Positions 8,109-14,202 of a stretch of DNA of 14,202 bases are shown here, one piece after another. Both the position numbers and the translations under genes were made by a program. This stretch comes from Planctomycetota bacterium (GTDB taxonomy: Bacteria; Planctomycetota; PUPC01; JACPCR01): assembly GCA_030740295.1 (NCBI GenBank), contig JASLXP010000414.1, positions 1 to 14,202 on the forward strand. Reading direction: 5' to 3'. The notes beneath the pieces are model-generated. The model was not told where the DNA came from and did not search any database. It was given only the letters and a program-made list of their open reading frames with translations. The first letter of the stretch is position 1. The number at the start of each line of letters is the position of its first letter.

Positions 8109-9848
8109 TCATTCGAAGATTCTTGCTGTTCTTATTTCATCGCCGATGCGGGCGCGTATCGGTTTGAGGTAGTCGTTGTAATCGCTGACTGCTTTTCGGT
8201 ACGCCGACGAACCTCTGCCCTCAGTCTTATAGACCTCTTCGTAGGCTCTTCTCAGTTCCTGGATTCTGGCTTCGACATCTTCTGTGACGTGCCGATCATG
8301 AATCACTGCGACCTGAGCCCTCTGCTCAATCGTCATCTGAGTCCGTAACAGCTCTCTCGGCAGATAGAGACGACGGTTGTAGAGATCGACATGTTTCTGG
8401 TTGATCACGATCTCATAATCGTCTGTCCGGAATGGCGTGGCCGGCAGTCCTTCTCTGTTATAGAGATTGGTATAGGGGAAGCCGCGCCAGCCGTACCGAA
8501 CTGCGACGGGGACTTTCACGTCCCGGCTGCTGACCACGACGGTGTCGCCATCAATGGTAGCCTCCGCCTCGTGAAACTGTTCGTCGGAACCAGCGATCTG
8601 AAAGCCGACAAGTCTGTCGGCGGGCATTTTCCTGCCGGCCAGAGTCACGTCGCGAATCGCCAGACCGGAACCGATATGACTGAAAGTGACGACTACACGG
8701 CCGCCGTCGATTCGAAACGATTTGAAGGTCGGCCCGCTGGAAACCACGTCTTCACCGTAGGTGACCTTCCTTGCTGCAAGCATCAGGCGGTCACTAAGAG
8801 CCAGTTTGTACGGTGGATGGATATTCTTCGGATCGCCCAGATCAATCGCGACCGCCATACCGGTGTGCTTCAGTTCGAGAGCCGCAGCCTGGCTGTCACG
8901 CAGAATGGGATAGGTCACTCCCTGGTGGAACGGATTTCGTTCATAGGCCGCCAACTGCACGAACAGAAATGGCATTTGTGGATCGTTGAAGTCGTGCCGC
9001 CATCCTCGGATCATCGCTTTGAATTGCGCCGCATAGTTCCGACTGCTTTCCACAGTCCAGGCGTTGCTTTCGCCCTGATACCAGATGACTCCTCTAATAG
9101 GAAAATTCCGATACGTGCGGATCATGGCGTTGTACATGTTCCTCATTGAGTCGCGCGGAGCATCCAGAATTCTGAGCGACTCAGGCGCATACCACGTATG
9201 CACAGGACTGCCGCCCTTATTGGCATCAATCAGACCTACGGGAATCTTCAGATGCGCCTGCAGTCGCTGAGCAAAAACAAAACCCGTCGCCGACATGCGA
9301 GGCGTCACCTCCGTAGAGCACTTCTGCCATGTCCCTCGAAACACGTCGTCGTCTTCGACCGGGACAACGGCGGTTTCGTCTGGCAGCGCTGCCGCCTTCT
9401 TCATGAGAACCACACGCAGATCTCGGTACGATGGGCTGTTCGCGGCAATGGAGGTGTAGGCCTCACCTATTTTTCCTGGCCAGCGCATATAGACACTCAT
9501 GTCATAGTCCATGTTGGACTGACCACCGCAGAGCCACACATCACCAGCCAGAATGTTGCTGAAGACGATGGTGTTTGTGCCCGTGACCTCCATTTCATGT
9601 GGCCCGCCCGCCTCGAGTGGTTCGAGAGCAATCTTCCATCGACCGTCGCGGGCAGTCGTCGTGTGTGACTGGCCGGCAATGGCGACGGTCACCTCTTCGC
9701 CGGCATCCGCCGTTCCCCACACGGTCACACTCTTGTCGCGTTGCAGCACCATGTTGCTGCTGAAGATTTCCGAGACACGCACTTCGGCGACAGCCGCGTC
9801 AGCAGCCAGGAGAGTCAGAACAGAGATGGCCAACTGGTAGAGTCTCAT
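8109..9848 (-). CDS. Sialate O-acetylesterase (SGNH/GDSL family), secreted
   Basis: This 579-aa protein removes O-acetyl groups from sialic acids or other acetylated sugars, by family assignment. Residues 1-21 are a signal peptide ending in AVA. A beta-rich N-terminal domain (about 22-100: SSNMVLQRDKSVTVWGTADAG, TTTARDGRWKIALEP) is typical of this family. The catalytic serine is Ser111 in WLCGGQSNM. GVIWYQGESNA (253-263) is the Gly/Asn oxyanion block, and DLGDPKNIHPPYK (336-348) carries the Asp/His pair. The start is supported by AAGGA seven bases upstream. After about 470 the usual fold is complete and a charged, largely helical tail of about 105 residues follows (LPRELLRTQMTIEQRAQ, EARIQELRRAYEEVYKTEG), which is unusual. 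Just upstream on the same strand lies a broken gene. The sequence shows the fold and catalytic residues well; the substrate is inferred. Confidence 0.88.
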   Translation of the reverse strand: MRLYQLAISVLTLLAADAAVAEVRVSEIFSSNMVLQRDKSVTVWGTADAGEEVTVAIAGQSHTTTARDGRWKIALEPLEAGGPHEMEVTGTNTIVFSNILAGDVWLCGGQSNMDYDMSVYMRWPGKIGEAYTSIAANSPSYRDLRVVLMKKAAALPDETAVVPVEDDDVFRGTWQKCSTEVTPRMSATGFVFAQRLQAHLKIPVGLIDANKGGSPVHTWYAPESLRILDAPRDSMRNMYNAMIRTYRNFPIRGVIWYQGESNAWTVESSRNYAAQFKAMIRGWRHDFNDPQMPFLFVQLAAYERNPFHQGVTYPILRDSQAAALELKHTGMAVAIDLGDPKNIHPPYKLALSDRLMLAARKVTYGEDVVSSGPTFKSFRIDGGRVVVTFSHIGSGLAIRDVTLAGRKMPADRLVGFQIAGSDEQFHEAEATIDGDTVVVSSRDVKVPVAVRYGWRGFPYTNLYNREGLPATPFRTDDYEIVINQKHVDLYNRRLYLPRELLRTQMTIEQRAQVAVIHDRHVTEDVEARIQELRRAYEEVYKTEGRGSSAYRKAVSDYNDYLKPIRARIGDEIRTARIFE

Positions 9849-9933
9849 TGAGGTTCCTTCTTTGACTGTTATCGAGATGCACAGTCGTGGCTGCAGGTTT
9901 CTGGGGCAGGTCTTCTTGTTTTGGATTCGGGAG

Positions 9934-10575
9934 CTACTGCGGAGGTTTTAATGTGCCAAACTCCGAAGTTCCAATCCGGCCCTGCAAGCCGCTGGATTGG
10001 ATCTCTTCGATGTAGGGGCCGACGACTATGGCGACGGCCTCGGGCGCGCCTTTGCTTTCCCGTCGTCCGCAGACAGAGGCCAGGTACAACTCTCCCCATC
10101 AATCTTGCCAACACACGGCACGATCCGGTAGCTGAGTGCGACGTCCTCGGCCTTCGTGGGCTTCGATACGATTTGGATCAGCACCGTGTTGTTCGTTCCT
10201 CGCTGGACTGGCACGGGTTTCGGCAGCTCGATATTCACACCGTATCCGGCGTAATACCACCTCTTGGTCCCATCCGCCGATCGCCGGTTGGTAGCCCTGA
10301 GAGACAATGCCGTCCTCGATAAGCTGACGGACTACGGGCTGACCCTCAGGGTCGTAGACTTTCAACATCACCTCACGAGGCCCCGATGCGAACACGTTTC
10401 AGTCGCGGAGTTCGATCGACAGACCGAAGGCCTCGCCCTTCGGGTTGTGGACATACGCGGCAATGCCCGGGTAGAGACGGTACGTTCCGGTGTCTTCCGG
10501 TGGCTCCGCGGCGATCGGGGTTACGCACAGACGGGAAGAGGTGATGAGCAGGATCAACAGCGTACGGTGCTTCAT
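9934..10575 (-). pseudogene. Broken gene for a secreted protein of unknown function
   Basis: A former gene starts at the ATG at 10575, with AAGGA six bases upstream and a signal peptide (MKHRTLLILL, then CVTPIAA). It reads well to LSIELRD, meets an in-frame TGA (10401-10399), and continues in the same frame through NVFASGPREVMLKVYDPEG and QGYQPAIGGWDQ. Near 10260-10264 the sense passes to a second frame (RWYYAGYGVNIELPKPVPV, then VLIQIVSKPTKAEDVALSYR, then GKIDGE). Near 10087-10095 it passes to a third (YLASVCGRRESKGAPEA, then PYIEEIQSSGLQGRIGTSEF), ending at TAG 9936-9934. Restored length is about 213 codons. No family is recognised; the beta-rich, exported character suggests an envelope protein. 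It lies upstream of the esterase and may once have been its operon partner. Three lesions in 640 bases argue for real decay, although sequencing error could explain the two indels. Confidence 0.7.
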
Positions 10576-10913
10576 TGGGAATCCTTACAGCGTCGGCCAA
10601 CATCAAGGGGTGTCCCCCGCCACCAGTGTCAGTCGCGGATCCGACCCACAATCGTACGGCCAATTGTCAATCATTAATCCAGCCGACTTATATCTACCAA
10701 CAACCGACGGGTTGTGCTATTGTGCGAAGGCCGTGCGTATATGCCTCCACACTCCTGGCGGATGACCGGCTTTACTACTTGAACCGATCGGGCCAGATGT
10801 TTGTGCTGGCCGCCAAACCGAAGTTCGAGTTGAACGATTCTCGATGAATCTTCGAAAAGTACGTCACGAAGTTCCTTTGCCTTCATCTTTCTCATCATTC
10901 AAGATCTGGCCTT
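10576..10913. other. Gene-poor stretch holding the propeller remnant
   Basis: Apart from the remnant at 10709-10847, I see no gene here. The 5' part (10576-10708) is non-coding with short open frames only; it would hold the promoter of the broken minus-strand gene. The 3' part (10848-10913) precedes the EEP gene and shows no clear ribosome site or promoter. Confidence 0.4.
10709..10847 (+). pseudogene. Decayed copy of the 3' region of the propeller gene
   Basis: Positions 10737-10832 match 5232-5327 of the propeller gene at 91 of 96 bases by hand count, encoding VYASTLLADDRLYYLNRSGQ and then MFVLAAKPKFEL. Just before it, 10709-10732 reads GLCYCAKA in a different frame, matching GIAYCAQA at 5160-5183. 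The 48 bases that separate these blocks in the intact gene are reduced to 4 here, so about 44 bases are lost. The copy ends at a TGA at 10845-10847. No start or ribosome site exists and nothing further upstream matches. This is a fragment left by duplication and decay, or the end of a once tandem paralogue. It lies between the broken gene at 9934-10575 and the EEP gene. Confidence 0.75.
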
Positions 10914-11918
10914 ATGATTTCCTTTCGCGTCACCTCTCCTCCCCAAGCTATCCCAGCGCATTCCATTTGCAGCGCAGTTCTCATTAATGCGTCTGTTCGT
11001 ATCGTTGTCACAGGGATTCTCGTGGCTGCAGTCCTTGCAGCTTATGGCGAGGACACCGGGACCAGTGCGAAGCTTGATCGTCCGTTAAGGGTGCTTACGG
11101 CGAATATCTGGAATTATGCCGCGCCGTACGAGATTCGAATGAAGTTGCTGCGCCATCAGATTGAAGAACTGAAACCCGATGTCATCGGGTTTCAAGAAGC
11201 TGGCTGGAAACCTGGCGAGGATCATCAAGTGAAACAACTGTTGAAAGGAATGAACTACCATTTAGATCACGAGGCCGATGGTAGTAACGCGAACAGACTC
11301 CGAAGGCTGGACGTTGCGGTGGCTTCTCGTTGGCCGATGAAGCGAAAGGGCCTGCGACAACTGCCCGGCAGTGGGAAGGCATTGGCGGTTGAGGTTGCGG
11401 CACCATCACCTGTCGGCCGCTTCTGTTTTGTTTCCACGTTTGGCACGGCTCGATGGCAATTCGATCGTGAATTGAATCGCGAACGAGACGCGGTTGCGCT
11501 CGACAAATTCATTCGAGAAATCAGCGACACGGCCGGATTTCCGCCGATCATCGCTGGCGACTTTGACGCGACACCGGATTCAGCAAGCATCCGTTTTCTC
11601 ACTGGGCGCCAAAGTTTAGAGCGACGCAGTACTCATTACTACGACGCCTGGGAAGCGGCCGGCAATCGCGAAGACGGCTACACGTGGACGACCAAAAACG
11701 ACTACGCACGAAAGACGACCGAGCGAGTATGGAGACTCTCGAATCATCATCGTCGAATCGACTACATTTTTATTGGTTCGCCGCACTATTATCGTGGCTA
11801 TGCCCGCGTTGTTGCCGCGAAAGTGGTGTTAAACAAACCTGAGGGCAAGAATTGGCCCAGCGATCATTTCGGTGTGTTGGCCGAGATTGCAGTTCATCCC
11901 GCTTTGGGGTTGGAGTAA
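10914..11918 (+). CDS. Endonuclease/exonuclease/phosphatase (EEP) family protein, exported
   Basis: This 334-aa protein has the EEP fold of DNase I-like nucleases, phosphodiesterases and sphingomyelinase-type enzymes. Motifs in order are LTANIW (Asn64), IGFQEAG (Glu95), IIAGDFDATPDS (Asp216 and Asp218), RIDYIFIG (Asp283) and SDHFGVLAEI (Asp317/His318). In place of the usual catalytic 'NTHL.W' motif it has VSTFGTARWQFDRELNRER (about 173-191), so the central histidine seems absent, as in some uncharacterised EEP subfamilies known to me by pattern only. A hydrophobic stretch (VRIVVTGILVAAVLAAYGED, about 28-47) looks like a signal peptide with an unusually long N-region. The start at 10914 has no clear ribosome site and the true start may be further downstream; no better ATG is in frame there. 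It probably acts outside the cytoplasm on a phosphodiester or phosphomonoester, substrate unknown. Confidence 0.75.
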   Translation: MISFRVTSPPQAIPAHSICSAVLINASVRIVVTGILVAAVLAAYGEDTGTSAKLDRPLRVLTANIWNYAAPYEIRMKLLRHQIEELKPDVIGFQEAGWKPGEDHQVKQLLKGMNYHLDHEADGSNANRLRRLDVAVASRWPMKRKGLRQLPGSGKALAVEVAAPSPVGRFCFVSTFGTARWQFDRELNRERDAVALDKFIREISDTAGFPPIIAGDFDATPDSASIRFLTGRQSLERRSTHYYDAWEAAGNREDGYTWTTKNDYARKTTERVWRLSNHHRRIDYIFIGSPHYYRGYARVVAAKVVLNKPEGKNWPSDHFGVLAEIAVHPALGLE

Positions 11919-12238
11919 CGCAAGGATGTTCTGCAGGTTCTTGGTGTCTCATCTTCCTGTGCTGGGAGTGCAGCACATTGAAGCTCAGAAACCCCATGAC
12001 AGTCGCCGCCAAGGCAGAGGTTGCCGGGGCAGGCTACCTCTGCGACCTCATTGTTCAATTTCAGAGATCAGAAGAGCGATTTCAGGATCACGTGTCCAAT
12101 GGTGGGCGAGGTCAGAAGCGGGAGGCCGTCCATTCAAAGGTATCTTCCGAATCAGTCGAATGAATGAACGGCCAGGAATTGCTATCTGCCAATCAGAGAA
12201 TCGAATCCCGCTACAGATCCGCGAAAAATTTCCCAGGA
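11919..12238. other. Intergenic spacer containing repeat copy A
   Basis: This 320-base spacer lies between the convergent EEP and HAD genes. Its only recognised element is the repeat at 12005-12071. Short open frames exist on both strands (for example minus 12048-12242), but their sequences are not protein-like and lack ribosome sites. Confidence 0.4.
12005..12071. repeat. 67-bp direct repeat, copy A, with hairpin core
   Basis: Copy A matches copy B (13046-13112) at about 56 of 67 bases by hand count, in the same orientation and without gaps. The best-conserved blocks are AGGTTGCCGG, AGGCTACCTCT and ATTGTTCAATTTCAGAG. In this copy GCAGAGGT (12014-12021) and ACCTCTGC (12036-12043) form a perfect 8-bp stem, with GCC/GGC inside and a 6-base loop. 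It is downstream of the HAD gene. It is non-coding and probably a dispersed genomic element. Confidence 0.7.
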
Positions 12239-13015
12239 TCAAGCATTCGCAGCGCGAAATGCGCCCAACTGCTGGAGCGCGTCCATCACTCCTTCGGAAA
12301 ATGGCAAATCGGAAACAATCCCACCGGAAGACACTGCCTGTTGTTTAACTTCCTCAACCGCATTCGAAGGACAGACCAGGCCGCCTGCGAGGTCTGGTGT
12401 CAGCATAGGAAGGTCATTCAGGCCGTCGCCGGCAATGACTGTCTGGCAGGGGTTCACGTTCACAAGCTTCTGTAATTCTTCAACGGCTAAAGCCTTCGAC
12501 ATGTGTGCACCGAAGACTTGGGCTGATTCCGCGCCTGTGGCAGCCTGGATATAGGTTGCCTTTTCCAGTTCCGGATGAGCACTCATCTCTTCTCTGAATG
12601 AAACGCCACTCGTCAGTCGAAGAGAGAGAATGTAGTCGAACCCTTCCTTGACGGAGAGCACGCTGTCAAAAGAGGAGAGCGATTCTCTGACCCTAGGCAG
12701 ATCTTGCTCCGCATATCGGGCGTGCATATCAAGAAAACGGACATCCCATTCCGCGTCCATGACCAGCGTCTCGCCTGTATATAAGCCGCAGGCAAGACCC
12801 GTCCTTCCGATGGCACGGACAGGCCTGCTGGAGAGATGACTGTTGCGAAAGACTCGTTCCTGCCCGGCCGGATGCCAGGTCGTGCACGTAGCCCATGAGG
12901 CACCGACTTCCTGCAAGTTGTCCAGGAAACGTGCAAAAGGCTCGGGGAACTGATCGTAAGGCTCGTGTCCACCCAGGGCGGTGCCATCGAAATCAAAGAT
13001 AAAGAGACGAAACAT
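12239..13015 (-). CDS. HAD-superfamily hydrolase, Cof/type IIB-like phosphatase
   Basis: The 258-aa protein carries all HAD motifs. Motif I is FIFDFDGTALGG (Asp8 nucleophile, Asp10), motif II is ATCTTW (Thr around 43-46), motif III is SKALAVEEL (Lys174), and motif IV is AGDGLNDLPML (Asp197, Asp201). The cap of about 130 residues between motifs II and III is of the C2/type IIB kind, like Cof-type sugar phosphatases and sucrose-6-phosphate phosphatase. Mg-dependent removal of phosphate from a sugar phosphate in the cytoplasm is the likely role. The frame is open 28 codons further upstream to 13099, but that part is translated repeat sequence (copy B), so the start is the ATG at 13015 directly before the nucleophile strand. 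The ribosome site is weak (GGAATGAGA, far upstream). Direct repeats flank the gene, which is a single-gene unit. Confidence 0.85.
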   Translation of the reverse strand: MFRLFIFDFDGTALGGHEPYDQFPEPFARFLDNLQEVGASWATCTTWHPAGQERVFRNSHLSSRPVRAIGRTGLACGLYTGETLVMDAEWDVRFLDMHARYAEQDLPRVRESLSSFDSVLSVKEGFDYILSLRLTSGVSFREEMSAHPELEKATYIQAATGAESAQVFGAHMSKALAVEELQKLVNVNPCQTVIAGDGLNDLPMLTPDLAGGLVCPSNAVEEVKQQAVSSGGIVSDLPFSEGVMDALQQLGAFRAANA

Positions 13016-13045
13016 CGTGTTGTTCTCATTCCAGGTTTCGGGAAC

Positions 13046-13112
13046 GCCGCACTCGCATAGGTTGCCGGAGTAGGCTACCTCTCCGACTTGATTGTTCAAT
13101 TTCAGAGTTCAG
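13046..13112. repeat. 67-bp direct repeat, copy B, degenerate hairpin
   Basis: This is the second copy of the element at 12005-12071, same orientation, lying 31 bases upstream of the HAD start. The core AGGTTGCCGG, AGGCTACCTCT and ATTGTTCAATTTCAGAG is kept. The outer stem is weakened: GCATAGGT faces ACCTCTCC, leaving only about four outer pairs plus GCC/GGC. It extends the HAD reading frame artificially on the minus strand, so automatic gene calls may add 28 false residues there. Confidence 0.7.
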
Positions 13113-13447
13113 CAAGACCCAGCCGCCCCTCGTCTGGAGGCCGAGAGCGGAAGTATCGGCCTGGCGACAAGGGCTTCAGTGCGTTTAGGAGATGGCCGCC
13201 ATTTCCGATTCGTTCAGCTCGCCCCCGACTCCCTTGAGTCACACGACGCCTTCCTGATCGAGAGCTCACCTGCCGCCCACCCGGCCACGTGTCGCGTCGA
13301 GCATAACCCGGAGACGGCCAACGGCAGCCGCAGACTCGTAGCCAAGGGGAGAACGCTCGATGGGATTCGCAGGTCTGCGTCGGAAACAGTGACAGAGGCA
13401 TGGCTGGACGGCTATCGGTGTTACCCGGAACCTGTCAGCAGAGAGTG
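13113..13447. other. Intergenic spacer with an open but unconvincing + frame
   Basis: The + frame from a TTG inside repeat copy B (13092) to TAA 13449-13451 is open for 119 codons and overlaps the stop of the minus-strand gene at 13448. It lacks a ribosome site, a proper start codon or any known motif. The opposite strand also has a 99-codon arginine-rich frame (13102-13401), which suggests a base-composition effect. No function assigned. Confidence 0.35.
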
Positions 13448-13999
13448 TTAATCGACCTGTTTGTCATAGGCGGGATTCAACTTGTAGTGAATCATGCCTT
13501 TGATTTCGTATGACTTGCCATTGAACTTTGCCTTGATCGAGAATGACTCCGGCTTCGGAATCTCTTTGGACAAGCCAGGCTTGCGGCCCTGATAGATTCT
13601 CGCCGGTGGCCTCGGCAATGTGATCAAGGTTTGCTTGATGTCGCCGAAGGGTGCCTGCCAGCCTTTGAGATGGCGTTTGCCTGCCATCGGAACACCGTCA
13701 GGGCAATAGTGGCAGACCTTTCCTGATACGAGTTTGACGCCACTGACGATGCGGTTTCCCTGGAATCGTTCGTTGATGATCAGAGGGACATCGCTGGTGT
13801 TGGTAATGAAATGCCTCGTACCGAGTTTGTCTGTCACTTCACGAATAGTCACACCTTTCGGTAACGCCTTGACGTCGAACTTCAGCACATAGGCATAACG
13901 TGATGGAGAGGGCGCGGGTCGCTGTCCTCGACCATCAATTGACGTAACGCAGAACGAAGCGGCGAGCATTAGAACGATGGCTCGTAGTTTATTAGTCAT
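13448..13999 (-). CDS. Secreted protein of unknown function, 183 aa
   Basis: The product has a signal peptide (MTNKLRAIVLMLAASFCVTS), and the ATG at 13999 has AGGA about ten bases upstream. The mature part is predicted beta-rich and carries ITNTSDVPLIINERFQGNR (65-83), the wording of immunoglobulin-like envelope domains that describe 'unmodified' or 'noted' strands. A CHYCPDG segment (96-102) holds a CxxC pair, which could bind metal or form a disulfide. The C-terminus, FSIKAKFNGKSYEIKGMIHY, is again strand-like. I do not recognise a family and name none. The gene is intact and convergent only with the doubtful frame at 13092-13451. A possible second minus-strand frame ends 36 bases upstream. 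Confidence 0.7.
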   Translation of the reverse strand: MTNKLRAIVLMLAASFCVTSIDGRGQRPAPSPSRYAYVLKFDVKALPKGVTIREVTDKLGTRHFITNTSDVPLIINERFQGNRIVSGVKLVSGKVCHYCPDGVPMAGKRHLKGWQAPFGDIKQTLITLPRPPARIYQGRKPGLSKEIPKPESFSIKAKFNGKSYEIKGMIHYKLNPAYDKQVD

Positions 14000-14035
14000 G
14001 GTTTGAAGTCCTGTCTCCTATGTGTCCCTAATCTG

Positions 14036-14202
14036 TTAACGGGGTGGCCGATTCTTGGGGGCAGGGAATTGGATATCTGTCTGAATGGGGTTCATGACGA
14101 TGCCCTCGCTTCTTGCCCAATTCCGCCTGGTCTGACTGCAGAGTATTCTCGTATCCGTTTCACTCTTTGCCCAGGTACCATCAGGGAGCTGAACGTACAT
14201 CG
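14036..14202 (-). CDS. Possible 3' end of a gene entering from the right edge (partial)
   Basis: On the minus strand one frame is open from the window edge to a TAA at 14038-14036, about 55 codons. It begins MYVQLPDGTWAKSETDTRIL, which is protein-like. The rest (…GIVMNPIQTDIQFPAPKNRPPR) is less so. It would lie 36 bases upstream of the 183-aa secreted protein, on the same strand, as an operon partner might. The stretch is short and no family is recognised, so the call is tentative. Confidence 0.3.
   Translation of the reverse strand, partial: MYVQLPDGTWAKSETDTRILCSQTRRNWARSEGIVMNPIQTDIQFPAPKNRPPR

Noticed and set aside
10399..10401. UGA as a sense codon or selenocysteine in the gene at 9934-10575
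   Set aside because: Two frameshifts accompany it, other genes in the window end in TGA, and no Cys/Sec-type motif or SECIS-like hairpin is evident at the site.
13016..13099. N-terminal extension of the HAD protein
   Set aside because: The 28 extra residues are translated from the 67-bp repeat and upstream spacer; the fold starts at MFRLFIFDFDGT.
12005..13112. Integron-like gene cassette with attC sites around the HAD gene
   Set aside because: The repeats have a stem-loop and bracket one gene, but I cannot find the paired RYYYAAC/GTTRRRY core sites, the gene runs opposite to the repeat reading direction, and no integrase is visible.

Overview
The window looks like a stretch of chromosome from a Planctomycetota-type bacterium, or a related PVC-superphylum lineage. 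This is inferred from protein families only. It has two PQQ-like beta-propeller proteins with the 'DWPxxRGP' signature, one of them fused to a methyltransferase-like domain. It also has a secreted sialate O-acetylesterase, a YesU-like (DUF1961) protein, an exported EEP-fold protein, many signal peptides and loose gene packing. No rRNA, tRNA, CRISPR array, transposase or phage gene was seen.

Layout. Positions 1-162 are the 3' end of an unidentified + strand gene. Positions 262-3911 are a two-gene minus-strand unit: a 960-aa methyltransferase-like/beta-propeller protein, then a YesU-like protein that starts inside its stop codon. A 233-bp divergent spacer leads to a + strand beta-propeller gene (4145-5438) interrupted by a one-base frameshift near 5063. 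After a strong intergenic hairpin (5523-5562) comes a 722-aa cytoplasmic protein that may be an (alpha/alpha)-toroid polysaccharide lyase-like enzyme (5613-7781). A minus-strand sialate O-acetylesterase (8109-9848) follows. Upstream of it is a clearly broken minus-strand gene (9934-10575, one stop and two frameshifts). Next is a short decayed copy of the 3' end of the 4145-5438 propeller gene (10709-10847). Then come an EEP-family protein (10914-11918) and a HAD phosphatase (12239-13015, minus) flanked by two direct copies of a 67-bp repeat. The window ends with a secreted protein of unknown function (13448-13999, minus) and a possible partial frame at the edge.

Together the genes suggest a carbohydrate-handling accessory region: deacetylation of decorated glycans, a lyase-like enzyme, YesU-like and propeller proteins in the envelope, and a sugar-phosphate-type phosphatase. 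This is guilt by association, because no transporter, regulator or sulfatase is visible. The most notable non-gene signals are the repeat pair around the HAD gene, the hairpin at 5523-5562, and the decay at 9934-10847. I did not find a convincing new defence or mobile system.
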